From Bosea sp. 29B (GTDB lineage Bacteria > Pseudomonadota > Alphaproteobacteria > Rhizobiales > Beijerinckiaceae), in contig NZ_LR733817.1 of the NCBI RefSeq assembly GCF_902506165.1, forward strand, positions 1,224,255 to 1,288,254: DNA of 64,000 nucleotides, written 5' to 3'. Position 1 is the first letter of the stretch, and each line of letters begins with the position of its first letter. This document shows, piece by piece, positions 41,199 through 49,822 of this stretch. The position numbers and the translations under genes are program-made. Under the pieces are notes generated by a model. It was not told where the DNA came from and did not search any database. It worked only from the letters and a program-made list of their open reading frames with translations.

Positions 41199-41667
41199 CA
41201 GAGACGGCCTTGTCCATGCTCCCCGCGTCACGTGTCGCGGCGACGATGTTCATCGCGTCGAGCACAAGCAGGCCGGGATACACAGCAAGGCCAGTCGTCG
41301 CCGCATCGGAATTCCACAGACCGAACGAGATCTGGAACCAGAGAAAGCATGTCAGGAAGCTCGCCAGCGCCCTGACATGCGGCGACCAACGCCCGTACCA
41401 AGTGCGGGAGAAGGTGCCGTTGATGATGAGCGCGACGAGCCGGAATGCGCCGATCGCGATAGCGAGTTTGCCCCACGCCTCCTCGCCCATCATCGCCGCC
41501 ATCTGCGCCCAAGCAGGATTGCCGCCGAACGCATCCGCAGGCTTCAGCAGGATCCAGCCCCAGGCGATCAGGATGCAGGCCAGCACCCATTCCGACCGGC
41601 GGGCCGGAAAGTGATCGTGGATGCCGAGATAGAGCCTTACCGGCAGCGGCTTGTCGCGATGGGGCAT
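41185..41667 (-). CDS. Phage multi-pass membrane protein, unknown function
   Basis: 160 aa from the ATG at 41667. Four hydrophobic segments: SEWVLACILIAWGWILL, LAIAIGAFRLVALIING, ALASFLTCFLWFQISFG and TTGLAVYPGLLVLDAMNIVA. Such proteins recur beside lysins in alphaproteobacterial prophages. Holin-like activity is possible. It overlaps the next gene by 14 bp. Confidence 0.55.
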   Translation of the reverse strand: MPHRDKPLPVRLYLGIHDHFPARRSEWVLACILIAWGWILLKPADAFGGNPAWAQMAAMMGEEAWGKLAIAIGAFRLVALIINGTFSRTWYGRWSPHVRALASFLTCFLWFQISFGLWNSDAATTGLAVYPGLLVLDAMNIVAATRDAGSMDKAVSDDRP

Positions 41668-41680
41668 CACTCGCCCTGCC

Positions 41681-41944
41681 CTATCGCGTCGTGACGGATG
41701 GATCGTCGACCTTGGCCGCGATCTCCGGCGTCGTGACGATCGTCGCCACCTCGGGGAGCGCCGCGGCCGAAGCGACGAGGCCGGCCTTGCGCCGGACATA
41801 GAGGCCCCAGGCCGTCGGGATTAGCCACATGACGAAGGCGACCAGGACCGTCTCGCCCTGCTGGTCGATGAGGCCCTTGGCGGCGAGCGCGCTGGCGCCC
41901 GACTGCACAAGCGTGCGGAGAAAGCTGAGGATCTGTTCGTTCAT
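41681..41944 (-). CDS. Putative phage holin (Pam3-gp28-like)
   Basis: 87 aa. The N-terminus MNEQILSFLRTLVQSGASAL and the helix TVLVAFVMWLIPTAWGLYV, followed by basic RRK, match the small holin-like proteins encoded next to phage lysins. Placement between lysin/lipoprotein and two further membrane proteins supports a lysis role. The assignment is by general resemblance. Confidence 0.55.
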   Translation of the reverse strand: MNEQILSFLRTLVQSGASALAAKGLIDQQGETVLVAFVMWLIPTAWGLYVRRKAGLVASAAALPEVATIVTTPEIAAKVDDPSVTTR

Positions 41945-41957
41945 GGTAGTCTCCTAG

Positions 41958-42317
41958 TCAGGCGCGCTTGGCGGCCTCGATCGCGGCATAGGCGCCGGCG
42001 AGAGCCGCCAGCGCTTGAGCCAAGTTCTTCGGCGGTGCGGCACAGAAGGTGGCGACCGCGATGCGGCCGTCGCTCGCGGCGTCCTGAAGCTTCACCGGGG
42101 CGAGGAGATCGACGGCGAGCGCCGCCGTCTGCACCTCGGCGCAATAGTGGGCCAGCTTCGTGCTGACGCGCTCGATCTGCGGGTCGATCTTGGTCTCGCC
42201 GATGACGGCGCCGACGCCGGCGGCGATCTGGCCCCATGCGGTCGGATTGTTCAGGCTCTGACAGCCGGCGAGCGCCAGCGATCCCAGGGCGACGAGCGCC
42301 AGGACAAAGCGGTTCAT
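41958..42317 (-). CDS. Phage-encoded lipoprotein
   Basis: 119 aa from the ATG at 42317. The signal MNRFVLALVALGSLALAGC ends in a lipobox (LALAGC, Cys19), predicting a lipid-anchored periplasmic protein. The remainder is helical and Ala-rich. An outer-membrane spanin would fit the position next to lysin and holin, but size and sequence do not prove it. Confidence 0.6.
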   Translation of the reverse strand: MNRFVLALVALGSLALAGCQSLNNPTAWGQIAAGVGAVIGETKIDPQIERVSTKLAHYCAEVQTAALAVDLLAPVKLQDAASDGRIAVATFCAAPPKNLAQALAALAGAYAAIEAAKRA

Positions 42318-42361
42318 GGAGATGCTCCTGAGGATGACGGCAGGCCCGGCCGCCGGCGGGT

Positions 42362-43087
42362 TCAGATGAGGCGGCCGAGATCGTCCTTGCGGACGTCGAA
42401 GCTCGGGCATGCCTTGTTGGCGTACTGGTTGTGGCCGGAGACGCGCTTGATGCCGCGATGCTTGGCGGAGAGCTGCTGCGTCAGCCAGAGCATGGAAGCG
42501 CGCTGCGCCGACGTGCGAGTGTCCTTGGCGGTTTTGCCGTCGGCGGAGAGGCCGCCGATGTAGCTGCAGCCGATCGTGCCGGTGTTATGCCCCTCGCAAT
42601 GGGCGCCGATCTGCCCAACCGGCCGGCCGAGCATGATCCGGCCGTCGCGATAGACGACATAGTGGTAGCCGATGTCGGACCAGCCCCGCGCCTTGTGCCA
42701 GGCGCGGACATCAGCGACCGTGAAGTCTTTGCCTTCGGGCGTGGCGGTGCAATGCCAGATGATCTCCGCGACGGGCCGCGCCGTGTCGAGCAGCTGCAGA
42801 CTGGCGACATTGGGAGGCGGCGCCGCAGCGGCAGTGCCGAGCCGCTGCGGGACAGGCGCCGGCGCGGCCATTGCGCTCTTGTCCGGTTCCGGCCGGCCGG
42901 GCTTCGGCGCCGCCAGCGCCTGCTTCAGCGCGGCCTGCGTCTGCGGGCCAGGTATGCCATCGGCGTGAAGCCCATAGCACTGCTGGAAAAACCTGATGGC
43001 GGCTCGGCTCTCTTCGCCAAAGCGGCCGTCGACAGCAACCGAAAATCCAAGCGCGACCAGCGCCCGCTGAATTTCAGCGATCGTCAT
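42362..43087 (-). CDS. Endolysin: peptidoglycan-binding domain plus N-acetylmuramoyl-L-alanine amidase
   Basis: 241 aa. Residues 1-58 form a PG_binding_1 domain (LVALGFSVAVDGRFGEESRAAIRFFQ), then a Pro/Ala linker. The Amidase_2 domain (about 105-235) has the zinc ligands in IIWHCTATPEG, SGHNQYANK and ACPSFD. It cleaves the amide between MurNAc and L-Ala to lyse the host. No signal peptide, so export depends on a holin. Confidence 0.9.
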   Translation of the reverse strand: MTIAEIQRALVALGFSVAVDGRFGEESRAAIRFFQQCYGLHADGIPGPQTQAALKQALAAPKPGRPEPDKSAMAAPAPVPQRLGTAAAAPPPNVASLQLLDTARPVAEIIWHCTATPEGKDFTVADVRAWHKARGWSDIGYHYVVYRDGRIMLGRPVGQIGAHCEGHNTGTIGCSYIGGLSADGKTAKDTRTSAQRASMLWLTQQLSAKHRGIKRVSGHNQYANKACPSFDVRKDDLGRLI

Positions 43088-43162
43088 CAGATCTCTCCGG
43101 ATTTGAAAATGCCGCCCGAAGGCGGCGCATCTGTCGAGGCGAGCGGCTGGCGCGGGCGCGCG

Positions 43163-43765
43163 TCAGGCGGCGCTGAATGCCGCGTCGAGCTGGGCGGTCG
43201 TGGTGATCGTGCCGGCTTCGATCTCGACAGTCAGCGCCATCTCAAGGTCGAAAGCGGCCTGGACATGCGAGAGGGCCGCAAGGATCGCTACCTGCATGTC
43301 CGCGTTGCTGACCGCGCGCGGGCGCCCATCGACGAAATTGTAGGTCGCACCGTCTGCCCGTAGGCCCATCGTGATGGCGGTCAGCGTCGCATGCAGCGTC
43401 GCGCGGTCGTCACCGCGCGCCGTCGAGACCAGGACAGGCGCGCCGCCGACCTCGACCGTGACGCCGCCGACCTCCCGCCGCCAGCGCAGCTCTTTGAGAT
43501 AGGCGATCAGATCGACCACAGGGCCGGCCGTCAGCGCCGCGTCGAGTGCCGCCTGCGTCACGTCGCGGACGTAGAAGCGGCCGTCGTCGATGATCATGTC
43601 GGACGGCCCGGCCGCGCTGCCTGCTGCCAGCGCCAGGGCGCGGGGGTCGTCGGTCCCGGCGACAGGGATCGAGGCCCATTCGGCCCAGGGCGGCGGAGGG
43701 GAAACGACGGGCACGGCTTCCTCGACGACGATGTCTTCGGAAAGCTCGGGGGAATTCTCGGTCAC
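43163..43765 (-). CDS. DUF4376-type phage tail-fibre-associated protein
   Basis: 200 aa from a GTG at 43765 (VTENSPELSEDIVVEE), 11 bp after the fibre gene stop and with GAGCGAGG as ribosome site. The C-terminal 110 residues (LIAYLKELRWRREVGGVTVEVGG ... VSTARGDDRATL) are typical of DUF4376 proteins next to tail fibres, where a chaperone or tip role is assumed. The ATG-initiated reading from further upstream overlaps the fibre gene and is not used. Confidence 0.68.
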   Translation of the reverse strand: MTENSPELSEDIVVEEAVPVVSPPPPWAEWASIPVAGTDDPRALALAAGSAAGPSDMIIDDGRFYVRDVTQAALDAALTAGPVVDLIAYLKELRWRREVGGVTVEVGGAPVLVSTARGDDRATLHATLTAITMGLRADGATYNFVDGRPRAVSNADMQVAILAALSHVQAAFDLEMALTVEIEAGTITTTAQLDAAFSAA

Positions 43766-43776
43766 GGCGGCCTCGC

Positions 43777-44733
43777 TCAGTAAGACACAGAGAAGAAGGT
43801 GTTCTGACGACGCAGCAGGTGGGGGCCGCCTGGGTTGGTGAAGGCGAGAACCTGCGCATAATCGCCCGCAGCCATGGGATAGGGTGCGCCGGCGCCGTTC
43901 GGGATAGTGAGGTCCGAGGCGTTCGGCAGAAGCACATCCACCGGCAGGCCGGAGCCCTCCGCCGTCCCGTTCACCACGACGCGGCCCTTCCGATAGCCGA
44001 CGCTGCTGGCCTCGAAGCCAATGGAAAATGAGAAGACGGCGCGGTCGATGCCTGCGGGGCAGGTCAGGCGCGTCGGCTGAGCCGGGTTGTACCAGCCGAG
44101 CGGGTCGGTACCGGCCGCGGGCGGCGCCCATTCGATCGCGGTTTCCACGCCATTCGTCGCATACTGAGCCGTCACGCGGCCGAGCAGCGTCACCGTCCTC
44201 TCGGTTTGGAGAATCAGCGAAAACAGCCGAAAGCTCGTCCCGTCGAAGAACATTTCGCGGATGCCAGGCTGCAGGTCGCCTTTGCGAGTCGCGGCGCTAT
44301 CCTGGCGCACGATCGGGTAACCGTTGAGCGTTGCCGCGCCAGTGTTGGCCGAGGCGATCTTGACCCGGATCGGCACGCCGATCATCGCCGCAGCATTCAC
44401 GAAGGCCGGGCTGAACGTGACGGTCAGTGTGTTCGCCGACCCCCCGGCGACGAAGTAGTTGGGGGCTTGAGCGCGAAGAGTGGCCACAAAGTGATCCAGC
44501 AGAGCGGTGACATCGCCATCGTCCAAGGCATCGAGACCGCCAATCTCCGCGACGTAGCGTCCGATGAGCGCGGCAATGACAGAGCTCTGGCGCCAAACCT
44601 TGTTCAGCTGATTGGATTGAGCGACGCCGGCGGTGAAGCCCCCGGTTCGGGCCAGCAGGGCGTTCCACGCCCCCTGGCTGATCACATTGGCCGCCGGGTC
44701 GATTGCGAACGGCAGAAAATTATTGGTCGCCAT
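43777..44733 (-). CDS. Phage tail fibre protein
   Basis: 318 aa. The N-terminus MATNNFLPFAIDPAANVISQGAWNAL is typical of tail fibres that attach to the baseplate. SNQLNKVWRQSSVIAALIGRYVAE follows, and the C-terminal half is beta-rich and likely binds the host surface. It lies after the DUF2612 baseplate gene. The receptor cannot be inferred. Confidence 0.75.
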   Translation of the reverse strand: MATNNFLPFAIDPAANVISQGAWNALLARTGGFTAGVAQSNQLNKVWRQSSVIAALIGRYVAEIGGLDALDDGDVTALLDHFVATLRAQAPNYFVAGGSANTLTVTFSPAFVNAAAMIGVPIRVKIASANTGAATLNGYPIVRQDSAATRKGDLQPGIREMFFDGTSFRLFSLILQTERTVTLLGRVTAQYATNGVETAIEWAPPAAGTDPLGWYNPAQPTRLTCPAGIDRAVFSFSIGFEASSVGYRKGRVVVNGTAEGSGLPVDVLLPNASDLTIPNGAGAPYPMAAGDYAQVLAFTNPGGPHLLRRQNTFFSVSY

Positions 44734-44747
44734 GCTGATCGGCCTCC

Positions 44748-45428
44748 TCAGGCATCGAAGTAGAATTCCGGCGAGACGGCCCAGGCGCCCGCGTCGAAGC
44801 CGGAGATGAATTCGTTCTGGACGTCGAAGCCGAAGAGCGGGGCGTCATCGACGCTGGTGACGGCGTAGATCGCCCTCACCCCCTCTGGCTTCAGCGGGAC
44901 GTAGCCACGCGACAGCAGGCTCATGAACAGGATGGAAGGTATGCGCCCGGCCATGCCGAACGTCATGCTCATGTCCTGGTTGTCGAGGACGAAGAGGAGC
45001 GTGTCTCCGGCTGGGAAGATGATCGACAGGGCTTCTTTCGCCGTGCCGAGCGTTCCATCCCAGTTGTTCGCCGCGATCTTGGCGCGCAGCAGTGTCCGAT
45101 AGGTCTCGTCGTCGAGCCTGACGATGCCGACGTCGTTGTCGTACGGCCCTTTCCAGACACCGAGATTGAAGCCGCGGAGCGGGTCATCCAGCGTGAAGTA
45201 GACGTTCGGGATCGGCGTCTCGATGAACCGAGATCGCCCTACCCACTCGCCGACGACATCGAGCTGCACGCCGATCGCAACGTCGAGGTCGAAGTCGATA
45301 GGCAGATGAGCAATGAAATCCTGGATCGCGACAAACGGTTCGACGATCGCGCGGACCATCGCAGAGAACTTCGGCTTCCCACGGTGATAGGCCGTGATCA
45401 GCGCCAGGTAGTCGTCGACGGAGGCCAT
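44748..45428 (-). CDS. DUF2612 phage baseplate/tail protein (gpI position)
   Basis: 226 aa. IGVQLDVVGEWVGRSRFIETPIPNVYFTLDD and YRTLLRAKIAANNWDGTLGTAKEAL match DUF2612 proteins that occupy the P2 gpI position after baseplate J. The start overlaps the J stop by one base (TGATG), so it is translationally coupled. Confidence 0.8.
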   Translation of the reverse strand: MASVDDYLALITAYHRGKPKFSAMVRAIVEPFVAIQDFIAHLPIDFDLDVAIGVQLDVVGEWVGRSRFIETPIPNVYFTLDDPLRGFNLGVWKGPYDNDVGIVRLDDETYRTLLRAKIAANNWDGTLGTAKEALSIIFPAGDTLLFVLDNQDMSMTFGMAGRIPSILFMSLLSRGYVPLKPEGVRAIYAVTSVDDAPLFGFDVQNEFISGFDAGAWAVSPEFYFDA

Positions 45429-46597
45429 CAGCTGACGATCGAGATGTTGGCGATCGAGGCCGCCGCCGCCTGGTTGAAGGCGATGGCGATGTCCGCGGTA
45501 CCGAGCGGGTCGGCAAGCTTGGCGATCTGCAGGTTGCCGATGTCGAAGCTCTGCGATCCAGTGCCTCCGAAGAGGTTCGCTGGCAGATAGAGCTTGGACC
45601 GGACGACATCGTCGCCGATGCGGATGGCGTTGATATAGTCGACGACCGTCTGCTTGATCTGCGCCTCGATCACCGCCGAATACCCCTGCCGAGGCGTCAG
45701 GGTGATCTCGGCCTTGATGCCTACGCTGGTCGGGCGGAAGAACTTGATTGCGCGGGTGACGCCATACTCGTCGATGACGTCGACCGAGGTCGTGCCGAAG
45801 GTACCGGTTCCCGGCGCCTTCTTGGCAGCAATGGCCTCGCCGATCGCCTGCGCATCGCCGCCATCGACAACGATCGAGATCGTGTGACCGGGGATACCGT
45901 CGCTGTCGGTCGCGTCCGAATCGTTCTCGTACCCGCGGTAGCGCGAGACACCGAGGATCGAAGCAACCGCGCCCATCGTCCCTTCGAACACTGTCAGCGA
46001 AGGAATAGCGGTCGAAACCGACTGGCGAATGCGCAGCTGGGCGTCGTTCTCGACCGGAGCGCCCGGCGTTGCCACGGCGGGGTTGGTGACATCCTGCCAG
46101 CCACGCGTCGGCGTGCCGATGGTCGTGATCGTGTTTGCAGCCGCGGTGACCGCCCCCAGCGCCTTGCTGGTCGCGGTGACGACGATGTCGCCGTCGGGCG
46201 GGATCGTGACGGATGCGGGCAGCGCCCAGCGGTTGCCATTTCCGTCGGTCGCAACACCATCCGTGATCGTTGTGCCGGCCTGCCCGGTGATCAGCAGATC
46301 GACGGTCGAGAACGATGCGACGCGCCGCTTGATGCCGTTGATCTTGACGATGGACGACAAGCCAGCGCCCCGGCCGGACGACGGCGAGAACGAGTTGTAG
46401 ACCTCGACGGCCATCGCATTGGCGTCGTTGACCGCCGAAGAGAGGATGGCGAGGTGCTGCCCATCCTGGCTGTCGGGATCGACATAGATGTCCTGACCGA
46501 AGATGCCTTGGAAGGCCTCGACGAAGTAGGCCCTCGCCTCCTCATAATCGGGCTTGTGGATGCCGTTTTCGTCGATCGTGCAGACAGGCAACGCCAT
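45428..46597 (-). CDS. Baseplate J-like protein
   Basis: 389 aa. Conserved blocks are YFVEAFQGIFGQDIYVDPDSQDGQ, FSPSSGRGAGLSSIVKINGIKR and the mid-protein ENDAQLRIRQSVSTAIPSL. It forms the wedge of the contractile-tail baseplate. It overlaps the downstream gpI-position gene and the upstream gpW-position gene by single bases. Confidence 0.88.
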   Translation of the reverse strand: MALPVCTIDENGIHKPDYEEARAYFVEAFQGIFGQDIYVDPDSQDGQHLAILSSAVNDANAMAVEVYNSFSPSSGRGAGLSSIVKINGIKRRVASFSTVDLLITGQAGTTITDGVATDGNGNRWALPASVTIPPDGDIVVTATSKALGAVTAAANTITTIGTPTRGWQDVTNPAVATPGAPVENDAQLRIRQSVSTAIPSLTVFEGTMGAVASILGVSRYRGYENDSDATDSDGIPGHTISIVVDGGDAQAIGEAIAAKKAPGTGTFGTTSVDVIDEYGVTRAIKFFRPTSVGIKAEITLTPRQGYSAVIEAQIKQTVVDYINAIRIGDDVVRSKLYLPANLFGGTGSQSFDIGNLQIAKLADPLGTADIAIAFNQAAAASIANISIVS

Positions 46598-46950
46598 TAC
46601 AGCGGCTCCACGAGGCTGGCAGGGCCATAGATCGTGTCGATGGTCAGCCCGACACTGAAGCCGCGTGTCTCGCGGTTGAGGTCGGAGCTGTAGGAGACGA
46701 GCTCGTTGACGCCTGGCGTCTCGGTGACGCGCATCTGGATCATCAGGTCGCGGGTGTTCTCAGTCCGCTTGCCGAGCACCTGAGTGCGCCAGGGGGTGCC
46801 TTCCTGGCTGTCGAGGTACCATTCGCCTTGCTCGAGGTGCAGGCGGGTGCGGACGGACTGCGCCACGGCGTCGGGGACGTCGCGCCAGAAATCGACGGGA
46901 CCACGCCCGAAGCTGTAGTCGCCGTTCTCGTCGAGCTTGCGGTAGAGCAT
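46597..46950 (-). CDS. Baseplate wedge protein (gpW/gp46 position)
   Basis: 117 aa from the ATG at 46950 (MLYRKLDENGDYSFGRG). The opening DENGDYSFGRGPVDFWRD and the late RTENTRDLMIQMRVTETPGV fit small gp25/gp46-like wedge proteins located between spike and J. The start overlaps the spike gene stop by one base (TGATG). Confidence 0.75.
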   Translation of the reverse strand: MLYRKLDENGDYSFGRGPVDFWRDVPDAVAQSVRTRLHLEQGEWYLDSQEGTPWRTQVLGKRTENTRDLMIQMRVTETPGVNELVSYSSDLNRETRGFSVGLTIDTIYGPASLVEPL

Positions 46951-47651
46951 CAGTTCGTCGGGCCTGTCGAAGTGCCGCCACCGGGCACGACGCCGGTGTG
47001 CTTGTGCAGCGATAGCTTGATGCCGTTGAGCTCGATCTCGCCGGTCACCTTCAGCGTTCCGGTGAAATTGATGTCCCCTGCCCCGCCAGACATCGTGACG
47101 CCCTGCGCGGCCGTAACTGACACGGCCTTGTTGGTCGCGACGCTCATGCCGCCAGCCTGGGAGACGCTGACGCGTGTGTTGCCGTCCACGCTGCGCATCT
47201 CGACTGCGGAAGTGGAGACGCCAGTCAGCTTTTTCGCCGACGGCTCTGATCGGAAGCCCGGCTGAAAGAACCCTGACGAGAGATTGTTCATGCCGGCGTC
47301 CTGCGGGGCCTGGTCGCCGCCGCTCTGTTGCCAACTGTCCACCGAGCGAGAGGAGAAGCTCACGAGGCCTTCGTCGCCTTCCTTGATCGGGAAGGTCATC
47401 ACCTGATCTCCGCCGCCAGGGAACTGGACCGGCACGTCCTCCAGTTGCGGATAGTCGACGGCTTTGGTGGAGCCGTCCTCCTGCTGGACATAGGCCTTGA
47501 CGGTGATCTGGGCCTTGATGGTCTGCTTTTCTGGGTCGTAGCTGACGACCTTCACCGGCAGCGAGGTCACCATCTGCGACTTCGCCTTATCAACGGCAGC
47601 CGTGATCAGCTCGCCAAGCGACGGCATGCGCTCGCGGATATCGATCGACAT
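46950..47651 (-). CDS. Membrane-puncturing spike, Gp138/gpV-like
   Basis: 233 aa. An N-terminal OB-like region (DEGLVSFSSRSVDSWQQSGG) is followed by beta-helix repeats and the C-terminal tip LSLHKHTGVVPGGGTSTGP, with the HxH motif that binds iron in phage spikes. It pierces the outer membrane on tail contraction. Confidence 0.85.
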   Translation of the reverse strand: MSIDIRERMPSLGELITAAVDKAKSQMVTSLPVKVVSYDPEKQTIKAQITVKAYVQQEDGSTKAVDYPQLEDVPVQFPGGGDQVMTFPIKEGDEGLVSFSSRSVDSWQQSGGDQAPQDAGMNNLSSGFFQPGFRSEPSAKKLTGVSTSAVEMRSVDGNTRVSVSQAGGMSVATNKAVSVTAAQGVTMSGGAGDINFTGTLKVTGEIELNGIKLSLHKHTGVVPGGGTSTGPTN

Positions 47652-47654
47652 TGG

Positions 47655-48599
47655 TCAGTCCGGGACGTTGATGCCGGCAGCGCCGTATCGGCTGGTCACG
47701 AGGCCCTTTTCACCCAGGGCGATGCATGAAACATCCGTGTACCAGGGCTGGCCACGGGTATCGCCGATGTGGTCACGGGTGACGACCTTGTAGAGCCCGT
47801 CCGTTGCGAGCGACGGATAGCTCATGTTGTTGACGTAGGAGCCAGGTCGCCCGCTCGGATCCAGCTGCGCCTGCACGATGGACTTCTGGTCGATCTTCAG
47901 CCGCGTTCCGGGCGCGACGCGCGGATTGAGCAGCATGCGGACCTGCACTCCGCCCAGCGTTTGGACGGGCATGCCGATCATGCCGGTGTTGGAGTTCAGC
48001 ACGAAGGCTTCGCCTGGCAGCGTCTCGTTCGATTTGACGATGTTCAGCTTCTGGTCGGTGATGTGGAAGGTCGTCCCGGTCGACTGCGTGATGGTGCGCA
48101 GCAGGTCGCGGGCTTGGCCGAACAGGCTGCGAGCGCGCGGGAAGGTCTGGGAGCCAAGATCGGCGATGTGGCCCGCGGTGATTCCGAAGGGCTTCAGGAC
48201 GTCGAGCGCGACGTCGACCTGATCTCGCCAGGTGTGGCCGGCGGAGAGCGTTTTGTTGACGACGCCATAGACGAGGCCTCGATCGCCTGACTTGCCGGTG
48301 ATCTGGAAGACTTTGTCCGTCGGCGTCTCGCGGGCATTGCCGCGCTTCTGGAAGATGTTGCCCTTGAAGATGACGCCATAGCCATCCTCATAGCCGGCCT
48401 CCAATGTGACCTGCTTGCCTTCCTCGTGGATCTTCTGGGCGGTGCGGTCGCTGAGGTTGGTGACCGAGATATAGGCGATATTGGAGAAGTCGGTCAGCGC
48501 CCCCTCGACCTGAAAGCGGATACGCAGCTCCGACATGTCGATATCTTCGCCGGCTCCCTCGATCTTGAGGACGCATTTTCGCAGCCACTGCTTCGTCAT
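47655..48599 (-). CDS. Phage tail hub/late-control-like protein
   Basis: 314 aa from the ATG at 48599 (MTKQWLRKCVLKIEG), overlapping the plug gene stop by 4 bp. Segments RIRFQVEGALTDFSNIAYISVTNLSDRTAQKI and AGYEDGYGVIFKGNIFQ resemble baseplate hub proteins (gp27/gpD type), to which the spike docks. The frame continues upstream, but only the overlapping ATGA start fits the compact operon. Confidence 0.75.
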   Translation of the reverse strand: MTKQWLRKCVLKIEGAGEDIDMSELRIRFQVEGALTDFSNIAYISVTNLSDRTAQKIHEEGKQVTLEAGYEDGYGVIFKGNIFQKRGNARETPTDKVFQITGKSGDRGLVYGVVNKTLSAGHTWRDQVDVALDVLKPFGITAGHIADLGSQTFPRARSLFGQARDLLRTITQSTGTTFHITDQKLNIVKSNETLPGEAFVLNSNTGMIGMPVQTLGGVQVRMLLNPRVAPGTRLKIDQKSIVQAQLDPSGRPGSYVNNMSYPSLATDGLYKVVTRDHIGDTRGQPWYTDVSCIALGEKGLVTSRYGAAGINVPD

Positions 48600-48907
48600 G
48601 GCGTCACCAGAAGCACGCGGCCGTTGAGGCCGAGGTTGTCGTAGGTCGGCTCCTGCAGCGGATCGGCGTCGGTCTGGACGTAGATGTCGCCTCCGATGCC
48701 GAGATAATCGAACTGCTGAAGGACGTTCTCGCCGGCGGTCAGCGGCAGCCCGCGCACAAGCGGCGTACCGTCGAGCGCCGAGATGTCGATGAACCAACCT
48801 CCGGCCGGGCTATCCGACCAAGCGAAGCGGAAGGTGAATTCCTTCTCGCCGATCGAGACCGTCATCTGCTGCGCGTTGGGGGACAGCGGAAATTCAAGCA
48901 CGGCCAT
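48596..48907 (-). CDS. Phage baseplate plug protein
   Basis: 103 aa from the ATG at 48907. The sequence MAVLEFPLSPNAQQMTVSIG, FRFAWSDSPAGGWFIDIS and VRGLPLTAGENVLQQFDYLGIGG is characteristic of the small plug proteins preceding the hub. Overlaps the hub start by 4 bp and follows the preceding baseplate gene by 2 bp. Confidence 0.75.
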   Translation of the reverse strand: MAVLEFPLSPNAQQMTVSIGEKEFTFRFAWSDSPAGGWFIDISALDGTPLVRGLPLTAGENVLQQFDYLGIGGDIYVQTDADPLQEPTYDNLGLNGRVLLVTP

Positions 48908-48909
48908 GG

Positions 48910-49452
48910 TCACGCCCGCTGGCTGGGGCCGGCGAAGCCCGATGTGTTCGAGCTCTTCATCTGTTGAGATCCGGTCTTCTCCGTCGACGCCGTCTTTTCC
49001 GGCGACTGCTGGCTTTCCTTGCCGGCCTCTTTGGTCGAGGTCGTCTTGGTGCTGACGATCATGATGCGGCGGCAGCGGATCGTCGCCATGAGCACGGTTG
49101 AGGTGTTCTTGTCGGTCGTATGCGAAACGCTCTGGATGAGCATGTTCGCGTAGTGCCTGCGCACCGTGTAGACGTCGATCGGCTGGCGCTTCTTCTGGAA
49201 AAGCAGGAGGTTGATCAGCAGCCGGTTCGGGTAGTCTTCGCCGTGCGGGGAGCCAGAGAAGACACAGTTGATCTCGACCGATGGCGGAAGCTGAATCGCG
49301 TGATCGGAAACGACCGCGCCGGTTTCGACCGGGTGATCGGTGATCGCATAGTCGTTCCGTCCGACCTCGCGCAGCGAAGCGTCCGGGATGAAATGCGCGA
49401 TCTGGGTCGATGGGTCGCTGAGCAGCGCGTACCCGCCGTCGATCAGGGCCAT
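48910..49452 (-). CDS. Phage baseplate/distal tail protein
   Basis: 180 aa. LPPSVEINCVFSGSPHGEDYPNRLLINLLLFQKKRQPIDVYTVRRHYANMLIQSVSH resembles baseplate proteins related to distal-tail (Dit) and LysM-adjacent proteins of contractile phages. The C-terminal 40 residues are low-complexity Ser/Thr/Lys. First gene of the baseplate run, separated from the tape measure gene by the two rightward cargo genes. Confidence 0.68.
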   Translation of the reverse strand: MALIDGGYALLSDPSTQIAHFIPDASLREVGRNDYAITDHPVETGAVVSDHAIQLPPSVEINCVFSGSPHGEDYPNRLLINLLLFQKKRQPIDVYTVRRHYANMLIQSVSHTTDKNTSTVLMATIRCRRIMIVSTKTTSTKEAGKESQQSPEKTASTEKTGSQQMKSSNTSGFAGPSQRA

Positions 49453-49523
49453 GCGAAAACCTGTCGGAATTGGTCAAGATGCCGGACGGCGTGCTATCGT
49501 GCGCGCCCTCTTTGGAGACGGAT

Positions 49524-49817
49524 ATGCGAGCGCTTGTTCTTGCAATTGCGATGGTGGCGAGCGGCGCCGCGTGGGCGGCAGAGCCTTGGGATCAGGCCGT
49601 TCGTCGCCTGTGTTCCTCGCTTGATCAGCAGGATTGCTGGATCAAGTCGGGCGCCGCGTTGTGCGACCGCGATCAATTATCCTGCCGTAACTTGGACGAT
49701 CACACGCCAGCCGTCGTGCTCGGGCAGTCGGGAAACCGCTGGAATGTCAAAACAGCCTCTGGAACCGGCTGGGTCAACAAGCGCTTCATGATGCTGGATG
49801 GTAGCAAGATGCGGTAG
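49524..49817 (+). CDS. Prophage cargo gene: small secreted SH3-like protein
   Basis: 97 aa from the ATG at 49524, with GGAGACGG six bases upstream. Signal peptide MRALVLAIAMVASGAAWAA is followed by a short region with four cysteines and then an SH3b-like stretch, CRNLDDHTPAVVLGQSGN and RWNVKTASGTGWVNKRF. It is oriented against all the surrounding late genes, typical of a moron expressed from its own promoter in the lysogen. Function unknown; a periplasmic or cell-wall role is likely. Confidence 0.72.
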   Translation: MRALVLAIAMVASGAAWAAEPWDQAVRRLCSSLDQQDCWIKSGAALCDRDQLSCRNLDDHTPAVVLGQSGNRWNVKTASGTGWVNKRFMMLDGSKMR

Positions 49818-49822
49818 CGACG